Assembly (NCBI GenBank): GCA_021792355.1
Contig: JAJYUV010000001.1
Location: forward strand, 186,001 to 250,000
Length of the DNA stretch: 64,000 bases
Direction: 5' to 3'
Source: Thermoplasmata archaeon
GTDB lineage: Archaea; Thermoplasmatota; Thermoplasmata; Thermoplasmatales; GCA-001856825
Positions 53,377 through 61,487 of this stretch are shown in pieces; within the stretch, counting starts at the first letter, position 1; every line of letters starts with the position of its first letter. Below the pieces are notes generated by a model. The model was not told the DNA's origin and did not search any database. It was given only the letters and a program-made list of their open reading frames with translations. The position numbers and the translations under genes were made by a program.

Positions 53377-54594
53377 ATGAATCATCCTAATAGGTTGATG
53401 AAGGATCGTACTGTTGCTATAGTTCTGGTGGTTGTCCTTATAATAGGAATAGGAGCTGGATATGCAACCGGCTATATGACTAATCACACTGCAAGTACCA
53501 AAACCCACACTCTCTCGGTTTACGCAGCGGGATCCTTGAAGTATGTTCTCGGGGATCAGTTCAATCCCTCATTCCAAAATATAACTGGAATACCGGCGGG
53601 CATAACGTTCGGAGGATCGGTATCTAATGCTGTTCAAATTAAAGCTGGAGCTCAGGGAGATGTATTCATCTCAGCTGCAGCAGGCGTTATCCCCCAGTAC
53701 CTCATGCCAAACTACACAAAATGGATGGTCATATTTGCGTCCAACGAAATGGCAATAACTTGGACAAACAATTCGTTCAGTATTCCTAGTTCATATCCAT
53801 TTTGGTTTGAAAATCTGACAGCACCCGGCGTAAAAGTTGCTGCCTCCAATTCATCCTTGGACCCAAGCGGGTTCCAAGCTATAGAGATGATCAAACTTGC
53901 AGGGATTCTCTACACAAACTGGTCAAATCCCTACGTTAAACTCGCGTTCAATAACGACGAATCACAATTTCTACAATACAATCGAGCATGGAATTCGTGG
54001 TTTGGTCCTAATGGTACCCTTGTTAGGGAAAACAATGGTGGTGGCTATCCGATAAATGATTCCATGGCACTCTATGATCAGATATTCGGGTACGACTGGA
54101 AGGTAAGCCACGATCTGTACATAACCACAGTAGAAATAGGCCTGGACAATTATCTCACTACAGGGTCAGTGGATTATGCTCTCACCTACAAATCTCAGGC
54201 TATAAATCAGCACCTCTACTTTTATGAGAATTCTCGCGGGGGTAACGGATTACCCTCTTGGATAAATCTTGGCAATATCAGCGAGAACCAGGTAAAATTC
54301 TATTCAGAAGTGAACACGACTGGCCCACCGGAGAGCAACATTGGAAATTTTGGAGGGGGTCCCATTCTCTATGCAGCCACTATTCTCTCGAGTTCTAAAA
54401 GTGTTGGAGAATCTGAGCAGTTTATCTACTATCTTGTCAGCAACCTGGGCTATTATGACCTGAAATCATCCGATTTTGATCCGATTGGCGTACCGTTCAT
54501 CTACTCTTCCAATAGCACTCCTCCTTCATTCCTAGGTGGAATAACCCAACCTGTACCTTCATATATTCCTGCGTCTTCATATGAACAGGTATGA
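53377..54594 (+). CDS. wtpA: Tungstate/molybdate-binding lipoprotein-like protein (WtpA/ModA family)
   Basis: 405 residues. Residues about 10-32 form a membrane anchor or signal, followed by a class II binding-protein fold with YAAGSLKYVL and a late YKSQA segment, as in WtpA and ModA. The protein is longer than typical WtpA because of a Ser/Asn-rich middle insertion and a C-terminal tail. No lipobox Cys is seen, so it is probably held by the N-terminal helix. First gene of a tight three-gene transporter operon, each overlapping as ATGA. Whether tungstate or molybdate is preferred cannot be seen. Confidence 0.9.
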   Translation: MNHPNRLMKDRTVAIVLVVVLIIGIGAGYATGYMTNHTASTKTHTLSVYAAGSLKYVLGDQFNPSFQNITGIPAGITFGGSVSNAVQIKAGAQGDVFISAAAGVIPQYLMPNYTKWMVIFASNEMAITWTNNSFSIPSSYPFWFENLTAPGVKVAASNSSLDPSGFQAIEMIKLAGILYTNWSNPYVKLAFNNDESQFLQYNRAWNSWFGPNGTLVRENNGGGYPINDSMALYDQIFGYDWKVSHDLYITTVEIGLDNYLTTGSVDYALTYKSQAINQHLYFYENSRGGNGLPSWINLGNISENQVKFYSEVNTTGPPESNIGNFGGGPILYAATILSSSKSVGESEQFIYYLVSNLGYYDLKSSDFDPIGVPFIYSSNSTPPSFLGGITQPVPSYIPASSYEQV

Positions 54595-55382
54595 AAAGAG
54601 GCCAAGCTCTAGTATATCTGTTCGTTCCATTTTTCATTATTTATATCATATTTATACTCACCCCTATTTTTAGAACTCTTACTTACGAGAGTTTTTCTTT
54701 TATCATCAGTGATGCTTCTTCCGGGATATTTAAAAGCATATACTACACATACGTTCTGGCCCTAGTAGTTGCGGCTCTGGCTGTCGCATTTTCTATTCCC
54801 TACGTTTACTTCGTATCAAGGACAGAGAACTCGTTTGTAAAGGTCGCGGATAGCCTAGTAGAGCTTCCCATAATGATTCCCCATACCGTTGTCGGAATAA
54901 TGATGCTGATCACGTTTGAGCCCTCAATGCCTATTGGAAAACTGATCACCAGAATATATCCAGGATATCAGTTCCTTGACACTTTTTTGGCGGTGATAGT
55001 AACGCTCTTCTTCTTATCTTCGGCCTACACCATTAGAACTGTGCAGATTTCTTATTCAAGGGACGTAATGAAATTTGAAGACATTGGGAGAACTCTCGGG
55101 ATGGGATCACTGAAAAGTTATTTCATAGTGGGGATACCATTGATGAGCAGAGCGATGCTCAGAGGGCTCATCCTTTCCTGGGCGAGGTCGATTTCGGAGG
55201 TCGGTAGCCTACTGATCGTGGCATATTACATCCTCCCTGGAATCGTGAATGTAGCAGGAGTTTTCATCTATTCTCAGTTCCAGTCAGGGGACCTGCCAGG
55301 AACCGTTGCATCTTCTTCCATTCTCATATTTACGGGTCTTGCTGCTCTATTAGCATTCAAACTCTTGGAGGGGAAGAAATGA
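54591..55382 (+). CDS. wtpB: Tungstate/molybdate ABC transporter permease
   Basis: 263 residues with about six membrane segments and the permease EAA-type loop around DIGRTLGMGSLKSYFIVGIPL. ATGA overlap with the binding protein gene and with the ATPase gene. MetI-type fold, matching ModB/WtpB. Probably homodimeric in the membrane. Confidence 0.92.
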   Translation: MKRGQALVYLFVPFFIIYIIFILTPIFRTLTYESFSFIISDASSGIFKSIYYTYVLALVVAALAVAFSIPYVYFVSRTENSFVKVADSLVELPIMIPHTVVGIMMLITFEPSMPIGKLITRIYPGYQFLDTFLAVIVTLFFLSSAYTIRTVQISYSRDVMKFEDIGRTLGMGSLKSYFIVGIPLMSRAMLRGLILSWARSISEVGSLLIVAYYILPGIVNVAGVFIYSQFQSGDLPGTVASSSILIFTGLAALLAFKLLEGKK

Positions 55383-56272
55383 TCAAAATCAAGAATTTTT
55401 CAGTTCGTAGGGGAGAATTCAAGGTGGAGATCGAAGAATTAACTCTGCAGGGGGGGAGAAATTTCCTCATAGGGAGGAATGGAACGGGCAAAACTACGCT
55501 ACTCAACTCTATTGCAGGATTGATCGATTCCAAAGGAGAAGTGGAAATTGGTGGAATTGATGTGAACTCCCTACCGCCCGAAAGGAGGCGCATAGGTCTC
55601 ATTCCACAGGATCTCCTTCTCTTTGGAAGAATGAGTGTTGACGATAATTTGAGGATGTCCATCAGGTACGGAAGGGGGGACGTTGCAATCTACCAAGAAA
55701 TAGTCGACGAAATGGAGCTTGAACCATTGTTAAGTAAGAGAGCAAACGAGATCTCCCTTGGACAGGCCCAAAGAGTTGCCATTGCAAGAGCAATCATATC
55801 AAGGCCCCTTGTCCTTCTAATGGATGAGCCGTTCTCGTTCCAGGACGAAATAGCACGGCTCGGATTGATCAGCATGATCGATGAGTTGTCAGTAAATTAT
55901 AGGTTCGAATATCTGTACGCGACACACAACTCCAAGGACCTTGAAAATGGGTTTTCAAACCTCATTTCTATTGACAACGGCAGGGTGGTGGAAGTCGTCG
56001 ATTCAGTGGAAAAGATAGAGCACTTCCGGACATTATCATTATTGGACTATAGAAACCTCGTCACTTTGGATGGTCATAACTATTTACTGGACGAGAAGGC
56101 ATTAATCTTCAACGATCAAGAAGGAAGCGAATACAGAATTATTGGGACTGAATCAGGAAAGTACGTTAGATTCAAAATGAATGGAAACTATTTCTTTGCT
56201 TCTGTGAAGAGTCAGCCCAGAGGAAAGTATCTAAAGCTGAATATTGCTGCTGCTAAGGAAATTCAATACTAG
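55379..56272 (+). CDS. wtpC: Tungstate/molybdate ABC transporter ATPase
   Basis: 297 residues. Walker A GRNGTGKTT, a divergent signature ISLGQAQRVAIARA, Walker B LLMDEPF. About 80 residues after the ATPase domain may form a regulatory region as in WtpC/ModC, where bound oxyanion inhibits transport. Overlaps the permease gene. MoeA follows after 34 bases. Confidence 0.92.
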   Translation: MIKIKNFSVRRGEFKVEIEELTLQGGRNFLIGRNGTGKTTLLNSIAGLIDSKGEVEIGGIDVNSLPPERRRIGLIPQDLLLFGRMSVDDNLRMSIRYGRGDVAIYQEIVDEMELEPLLSKRANEISLGQAQRVAIARAIISRPLVLLMDEPFSFQDEIARLGLISMIDELSVNYRFEYLYATHNSKDLENGFSNLISIDNGRVVEVVDSVEKIEHFRTLSLLDYRNLVTLDGHNYLLDEKALIFNDQEGSEYRIIGTESGKYVRFKMNGNYFFASVKSQPRGKYLKLNIAAAKEIQY

Positions 56273-56305
56273 CAAGTATTTTAGGTCTTTTGCTATTTCT
56301 ACTTC

Positions 56306-57499
56306 ATGGAACTGAAATCGTTCATCGGATTGGATGAAGCGATTGCAAGGGCCAGGAATTTTGGACCATATCAGAAATCGAAAGTCGTTCCGCTGCTAGA
56401 GGCAGTAGGTAGATTTTCATACCAAGATGTTAGGTCTCCGTCAGATTTCCCACCTTTCGATAGAAGCGCAGTGGATGGTTATGCGCTAAACTCAAAAGAG
56501 ACCATTTCCTCAACCAAAACTAATCCTTCCAATTTCCGGATGGTTGGAAGAATCTTTCCTTCATCAACAAAAAGCTTCAACTTAGCGGAAGGAGAGGCTC
56601 TTAGGATTGCGACCGGATCGAAGGTGCCAAAAGGAGCAGATGCCATAGTAATGCTGGAAGATGCATCTGAGAATGACGGTAAAATTCAAGTCTTTGTACC
56701 TGTCCGAAAATACCAAAATATCAGCAAGAAAGGTGAGGACCTAAAGAAAGGATTTAAGATCCTTAGTAGAGGAGAAAGAATTTACCCTCCACACGTTGCT
56801 GCACTGTTGGAATGCGGAATAGAGAAAATAGGCATTTTCTCGCTATCCATTGGAATAATCTCTACTGGTGATGAGCTAGTCTCTAGGAGGGTTAGGAATT
56901 CAACTCAACCCATGATCCAATCTTATTTTCTAAGAAAAGGTTTCGATGCAGTGAGTCATGGTGTGATTCCCGACAATCAAAATGTGATAGAGAAAGCACT
57001 TGACAGTATTGCTGAAGATATAATTATAGTGACTGGAGGAACAGGTCCTGGAGAAAGAGATATACTGCCTTCACTAATCGAAAATAGTGGGAGACTCGTT
57101 TTCCGAGGACTAAAAATCAGACCAGGTAGAACTACTTCGTTCGGTGTCTTTAAAGGGAAACCGGTGTTCATGGTTTCTGGACTTCCTGTTGCAGCCCTGA
57201 TTGCCTCTGAGAACGTTATCTTGGAAATGATTCATAAATGGCTCGGTCTCAGGAACGAGGAGAAAGAACATAGATCTGGGCTGCTTGGAAGAAGTCTCGT
57301 AAATACGCTTGGGTTTAGAAGTTTCGTTCGAGTGAAAACAATGACTAAGAACGGAAAAACGATTGTGTACCCAACCAGAGTTACTGGTTCTGGAGTCATA
57401 TACTCTATGATTGGGGCAGACGGAATCCTAGTCATGGATGAAAATACAGAAGGCATTGAAGAGGGAGAGATAGTAAATTTTGAAGTACTCAGGTGGTAA
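56306..57499 (+). CDS. moeA: Molybdopterin molybdenumtransferase MoeA, first copy
   Basis: 397 residues. Domain landmarks: FPPFDRSAVDGYAL, GDELVSRRV, VTGGTGPGERD, and LKIRPGRTTSFGVFKGKPVFMVSGLPVAALI. Inserts molybdate or tungstate into adenylylated molybdopterin. Archaea with both metals often carry two MoeA paralogues, one for each; here the second copy follows directly. Confidence 0.94.
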   Translation: MELKSFIGLDEAIARARNFGPYQKSKVVPLLEAVGRFSYQDVRSPSDFPPFDRSAVDGYALNSKETISSTKTNPSNFRMVGRIFPSSTKSFNLAEGEALRIATGSKVPKGADAIVMLEDASENDGKIQVFVPVRKYQNISKKGEDLKKGFKILSRGERIYPPHVAALLECGIEKIGIFSLSIGIISTGDELVSRRVRNSTQPMIQSYFLRKGFDAVSHGVIPDNQNVIEKALDSIAEDIIIVTGGTGPGERDILPSLIENSGRLVFRGLKIRPGRTTSFGVFKGKPVFMVSGLPVAALIASENVILEMIHKWLGLRNEEKEHRSGLLGRSLVNTLGFRSFVRVKTMTKNGKTIVYPTRVTGSGVIYSMIGADGILVMDENTEGIEEGEIVNFEVLRW

Positions 57500-57501
57500 A
57501 A

Positions 57502-59391
57502 ATGATGAAAGTATTCCACATACTGGTGGATCCAGAGAAAGCTAAAGAGATCCTCACTTCCCAAATAAAGAATCTGATCAAGTCAGAAGATAGAGACATT
57601 TCTTTGGCCTCTGGGTATTTCGCTTCTGAAGACGTCTTTTCGCCCGAAGATGTGCCTCCTTTTGATAGATCTGAAGTAGACGGCTATGCATTGGATCATA
57701 AATCGGTCATAGGCTCTGAAGAAGATTCCCCCAGACGAGTCAAGGTTGTCGGAGAGGTCGAGATAGGGACGAAACCTGAATCGGAAATCAAGAGAGGAGA
57801 GAGTATGTATATTTCAACGGGGGCGATGATTCCGAGGGGAGCAGACTCAGTGGTAATGGTAGAATTCACATCCAGGAAGAAAGACACGGTCAAAGTATTT
57901 AGATCGGTGTCTCCGGGAGAAAACATAGCACACGCAGGTTCCGATTTCTTCACTAACGAGTACTTGGTAAGGAAGGGAAGACGCCTGAGTCCAGAAAGTA
58001 TTGCTCTCCTTGCTTCTTCCGGGATTAAAAAGATAACTGTCAGGTCGAAACTAAAGGTGGGAATAGTATCTACGGGCAATGAGCTGATTAGGCCAGGTAT
58101 GCGGCTCAAGGAAGGGGAGATATACGATAGCAACTCGTATTACTTCAAGTCCGTTTTTGATGGGACGGATCTCTTTGATTGTCACCTGCTAGGAACCTTG
58201 TCAGACGACAAGGAGGTGATGCTGACTTTCGTGAAACAGAATATCGCAAAGTATGACATCTTAATATCCTCCGGTTCAACATCAGCTGGGTTCCATGATC
58301 TACTCTATCAGGTGGTGCAAGAACTTGGGGGACGGATGCTCTTTCATGGCATTTCTGTAAAACCAGGAAAACCTACTTTTGCTGCTGCATTTGACAGTTG
58401 CCTTTTTTTGGGAATGCCCGGGTTTCCCCTTTCTGCGGCTTCGATACTCAGGTACATAATTGTCCCATCGGTATTATCTGCCTACGGCCAACCCTCTGAA
58501 GACAAAATCAAGGTCCCCCTACCTTTCAGAATCAACTCAGAGAAGGGAAAGGACCAAATTATTCCCGCAATAATCGGAAGAAGTGGGAGAGCGTACCCAA
58601 TATATGGAGAATCCGGATCCATAAGTCGTCTCTCCTATGCGGACGGTTTCATAGTGATCCAGAGCAGCAAAAATTACTATGAAAGAGACGAGACTGTTCC
58701 ATATTTCCCTCTTTCTGACGTTAAAAGGGACGTGCTGTTCATAGGATCAAATGATCCAGTTATCGAAAGAATCTTATTTGAATCTAGCAAGGCTCCGACA
58801 ATTATCAACGCAGGTTCCTGGGGCGGTGTCGAAGCAATAAAGCTTGGAGAAGCAGATGTAAGTGGCATTCATCTCCGAAAAAATGGGGAATACAATTCCT
58901 TCTTGCTTCGAGAGGGGAATTATAAGTTTGTAATGCTAAGAGGCTTTTCAAGATCACAGGGAATGATTTCTAGAAGTGGGATTACTACATTTTCACAAAT
59001 CCTAAATAAAAGACTAATTTTTGTCAATAGAAATAGGGGATCAGGTACAAGAGACATCATTGACGAAGAGATTGAACGCGAAATGGGGGCAAGATTCTCA
59101 AAAGATAAGATACGTGGGTATTTCTGGGAGGCAAAAAGCCACGTTGCAGTGGCTAAGGCAGTCAAGCAGGGGAGGGGAGATGCAGGGATATCGATAGAAT
59201 TTTATGCCAAAGTAATGGGTCTTAAGTTCCACAAGATAAGAGATGAGAACTACGACTTAATTATGCAGGAAGACTTTTATCACTCCCAAAACGGTAAGAA
59301 GTTTGTCTCTAAACTGAAACAGTCGAAAAAGTACAGCAGTGAGTTCCCAGGTTACACATTTCCCGAGAATATAGGAGAACCCATCCTATAG
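57502..59391 (+). CDS. MoeA fused to a periplasmic-binding-protein-like domain
   Basis: About 629 residues from the ATG at 57502, which follows AGGTGG; a GTG three codons earlier is possible. Residues 1-400 are MoeA (VPPFDRSEVDGYAL, SSGSTSAGF, ISVKPGKPTFAAAFD, GMPGFPLSA). Residues about 410-629 are a class II binding-protein-like domain (DVLFIGSNDPVI, NAGSWGGVEAIKLGEADVSGIHL, RGSGTRDIIDEEI, QGRGDAGISIEF), a known archaeal fusion, probably sensing oxyanion or cofactor. No signal peptide, so the domain is cytosolic. Confidence 0.93.
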   Translation: MMKVFHILVDPEKAKEILTSQIKNLIKSEDRDISLASGYFASEDVFSPEDVPPFDRSEVDGYALDHKSVIGSEEDSPRRVKVVGEVEIGTKPESEIKRGESMYISTGAMIPRGADSVVMVEFTSRKKDTVKVFRSVSPGENIAHAGSDFFTNEYLVRKGRRLSPESIALLASSGIKKITVRSKLKVGIVSTGNELIRPGMRLKEGEIYDSNSYYFKSVFDGTDLFDCHLLGTLSDDKEVMLTFVKQNIAKYDILISSGSTSAGFHDLLYQVVQELGGRMLFHGISVKPGKPTFAAAFDSCLFLGMPGFPLSAASILRYIIVPSVLSAYGQPSEDKIKVPLPFRINSEKGKDQIIPAIIGRSGRAYPIYGESGSISRLSYADGFIVIQSSKNYYERDETVPYFPLSDVKRDVLFIGSNDPVIERILFESSKAPTIINAGSWGGVEAIKLGEADVSGIHLRKNGEYNSFLLREGNYKFVMLRGFSRSQGMISRSGITTFSQILNKRLIFVNRNRGSGTRDIIDEEIEREMGARFSKDKIRGYFWEAKSHVAVAKAVKQGRGDAGISIEFYAKVMGLKFHKIRDENYDLIMQEDFYHSQNGKKFVSKLKQSKKYSSEFPGYTFPENIGEPIL

Positions 59392-59413
59392 CTGCCAAGG
59401 TGCAGGAAAGCAA

Positions 59414-59887
59414 CTACTCCTTTGTCAGTTCGTGATACAGATGGCTCATAAGGGAGCTGATTATAGAATGAACTAGCTCAGTAGCATCCGGTGACCCAGG
59501 CACGCAGTAGATTTGTTTTCTGTCTTTTATGAAGAGAGTCGCGTTTGAAAGATAGGCAAATCGAGTGTGCGATTCCGACCTAAAGAGTTCTCCGAATCCA
59601 ACCATTTCCTTTTCAGAAATTTTTCTCAAACTCTGAACGGTGACGTCTTTGCTACTGGGACCGGTTCCCCCAATATAAATGAACACGTCATAATCCTTGT
59701 TGGAGATATATGCATCCACTATCTCCTCTTCATCGTCTTTGCACACAAGTTTATCGACGGAGTGATGGTCCTTTACAAGTTTTCCTTTGAGAGCTTCTCC
59801 TGAAACATCCGTTTCTTCTGTCCTTGATGTAGAGACAGTGACTAGAAGAATCTTCAACTTCTCACTGTGTGCTTCCTTATGAACCAT
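59414..59887 (-). CDS. moaB: Molybdopterin adenylyltransferase-type protein MoaB/MogA
   Basis: 157 residues. IGGTGPSSKDVTVQSLRK is the MoaB/MogA signature, and the C-terminal CVPGSPDATELV binds the pterin or nucleotide. Adenylates molybdopterin before metal insertion by MoeA. Two bases downstream of moaC on the same strand, converging with the MoeA fusion gene. Confidence 0.92.
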   Translation of the reverse strand: MVHKEAHSEKLKILLVTVSTSRTEETDVSGEALKGKLVKDHHSVDKLVCKDDEEEIVDAYISNKDYDVFIYIGGTGPSSKDVTVQSLRKISEKEMVGFGELFRSESHTRFAYLSNATLFIKDRKQIYCVPGSPDATELVHSIISSLMSHLYHELTKE

Positions 59888-59889
59888 TT

Positions 59890-60324
59890 CTATACCCTTA
59901 TGCCTTTTATTTTACTGAGGACCCTGACGCTAGAGATTTCAGTAAACTGATATTGCCCCTCTTCATCTTTTTCTAGATACTTTACCATGTCCCAAACCGT
60001 CAGAAGCATGGAGTTGACACACACCAGAGATTCCATTTCTACCCCCGTTTTGTAACGCGCCTTGACAGTGCAGGTGACCCTGATCCCATCTTTTTCAACT
60101 TTTAGAGACGGTTCAATTGATTCTAGTGGTATTTGATGGCAATGCGGTACAATCTGGGGAGTCATTTTTGCTCCTAAGATTCCTGCCACTTTAGAGGCCT
60201 CCTCTACATTCCCTTTCTTTATTGTGTTATTCACAATACTTTGGAGAGTGGACTTTCTAAGTCTTATGAATCCTTCTGCCTTTGCTTCCCTTCTTACAGC
60301 GTCTTTGTTTCCTATGTCAATCAT
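59890..60324 (-). CDS. moaC: Cyclic pyranopterin monophosphate synthase MoaC
   Basis: 144 residues. Landmarks of MoaC: AKVAGILGAKMTPQIVPHCHQIPLE with the HCH catalytic residues, and TGVEMESLVCVNSMLLTVWDMVKYLEKD. Converts the GTP-derived cyclic intermediate to cyclic pyranopterin monophosphate together with MoaA, which is not in the window. Operon with moaB. Confidence 0.94.
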   Translation of the reverse strand: MIDIGNKDAVRREAKAEGFIRLRKSTLQSIVNNTIKKGNVEEASKVAGILGAKMTPQIVPHCHQIPLESIEPSLKVEKDGIRVTCTVKARYKTGVEMESLVCVNSMLLTVWDMVKYLEKDEEGQYQFTEISSVRVLSKIKGIRV

Positions 60325-60383
60325 AGATGAATGTCACTTTAAAATGAGGTTTCTAATCTTAACGTTTTGGTATGTCTGGAGAT

Positions 60384-61172
60384 TTACTTAATGAGGTCCA
60401 TTACCTTTTTGTTGTCAGAGATCAGGTTGGCTATCGTTTCAACTATGTCTCTTGCAGACCCTTTCAATTCCGGAACACTTAGAAGAAAACTGTTACCTTC
60501 GTCTTCCCTGCATCTATTCATAATTTCCCCACTGACTTTGATTCCCATTGTGCCTAGGTCTTTTTCAATCTCCATTGCCTGAACGAAACTTAACTCGTCG
60601 CTCGTCGTCACTAGAAAGAATCTAGTAGATAGCAAGTGTTTCCAGACCCTCTCTGCCAGTCTTTTCCACTCTTCCAAAAGGTCCAAGATACTGTCTGAAT
60701 GCACTACATCTCTTAGCTTTAGATATATCCTGACGTCCCTGCTCAGGTGGTCATAAAATTCCTTTTGAAGTAGGATTAGGTGCATCGTAGAAGAAGATGC
60801 AGCAGTATCCCAAATTATATAGTCATATTTTTTAGATAGGTCCAGATCGACAATGTTAGAAATCAAGAATTCCTCTGCTACACCAGGACTACCAGCGATA
60901 TGGTCAAGGACCCAATCTTCAACTTCGAACAGATTTCTAAGAACCGTTATAACCTCGCCACCGTAACTCTGTTTCCACTTTTCGGCGATATCCTTCTCCT
61001 GCATCTCAATTACTTCTAAGTTCTTGTGAACTTCCGGAAATAAGTATTTGAGTGATGGCATAAAATCACTTGAAACAAGCGCAGTTGTTCCCAATTTTGT
61101 TAAACTAAGGGCAACAGCAGATGCTATGGTAGTTTTTCCAACACCTCCTTTTCCCACGAAAGAAAGTAACAT
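60384..61172 (-). CDS. ArsA/Get3-like ATPase
   Basis: About 262 residues from the ATG at 61172. Deviant Walker A FVGKGGVGKTTIAS, switch region around VVSSDFMPSL (DxxPS-like), and IIWDTAASSSTMHL near the middle, as in the SIMIBI ArsA/Get3 class. The Cys-x-x-Cys zinc pair of Get3 and arsenite cysteines of ArsA are absent, so the client is unknown; tail-anchored protein targeting or cofactor delivery are possibilities. It is 60 bases upstream of moaC on the same strand. Confidence 0.8.
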   Translation of the reverse strand: MLLSFVGKGGVGKTTIASAVALSLTKLGTTALVSSDFMPSLKYLFPEVHKNLEVIEMQEKDIAEKWKQSYGGEVITVLRNLFEVEDWVLDHIAGSPGVAEEFLISNIVDLDLSKKYDYIIWDTAASSSTMHLILLQKEFYDHLSRDVRIYLKLRDVVHSDSILDLLEEWKRLAERVWKHLLSTRFFLVTTSDELSFVQAMEIEKDLGTMGIKVSGEIMNRCREDEGNSFLLSVPELKGSARDIVETIANLISDNKKVMDLIK

Positions 61173-61249
61173 CCTTTTCAGATATATGATACTCCTATTT
61201 CGATTTGACCAATTAAAATAACGAGCCAAGAAAATAATGGAAAATGAAA

Positions 61250-61264
61250 GAAAAAAATAAAAAG
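61250..61264 (-). terminator. T-rich terminator after the APC transporter operon
   Basis: CTTTTTATTTTTTTC on the minus strand, about 17-30 bases after the stop of the 62-residue membrane protein. Confidence 0.5.
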
Positions 61265-61280
61265 AATTCTGTTCGGAAGA

Positions 61281-61469
61281 TCAGGCTCGTCTCATGTCGA
61301 ATAGAGAAACAGCGACTACAAATCCCACTGCCATCAACAGTGCATAGACTATGCCGTACGAGTAGACATTTCCTGATGCATTAATACCAGTTAATGCGGT
61401 CAATACAAGACCTATCAAACAGATGACGACTCCGATGACTCCACCAGTAAGGTAACCTACACCTTTCAT
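61281..61469 (-). CDS. Small two-helix membrane protein
   Basis: 62 residues, essentially two membrane segments (about 7-29 and 36-56) with a short loop and a basic tail DMRRA. GGGTGATG precedes the ATG. It follows the APC permease by 18 bases and shares its terminator, so it is probably co-expressed and might be an accessory subunit of the transporter. Not recognised. Confidence 0.7.
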   Translation of the reverse strand: MKGVGYLTGGVIGVVICLIGLVLTALTGINASGNVYSYGIVYALLMAVGFVVAVSLFDMRRA

Positions 61470-61487
61470 TTTTCATCACCCGTCCTA

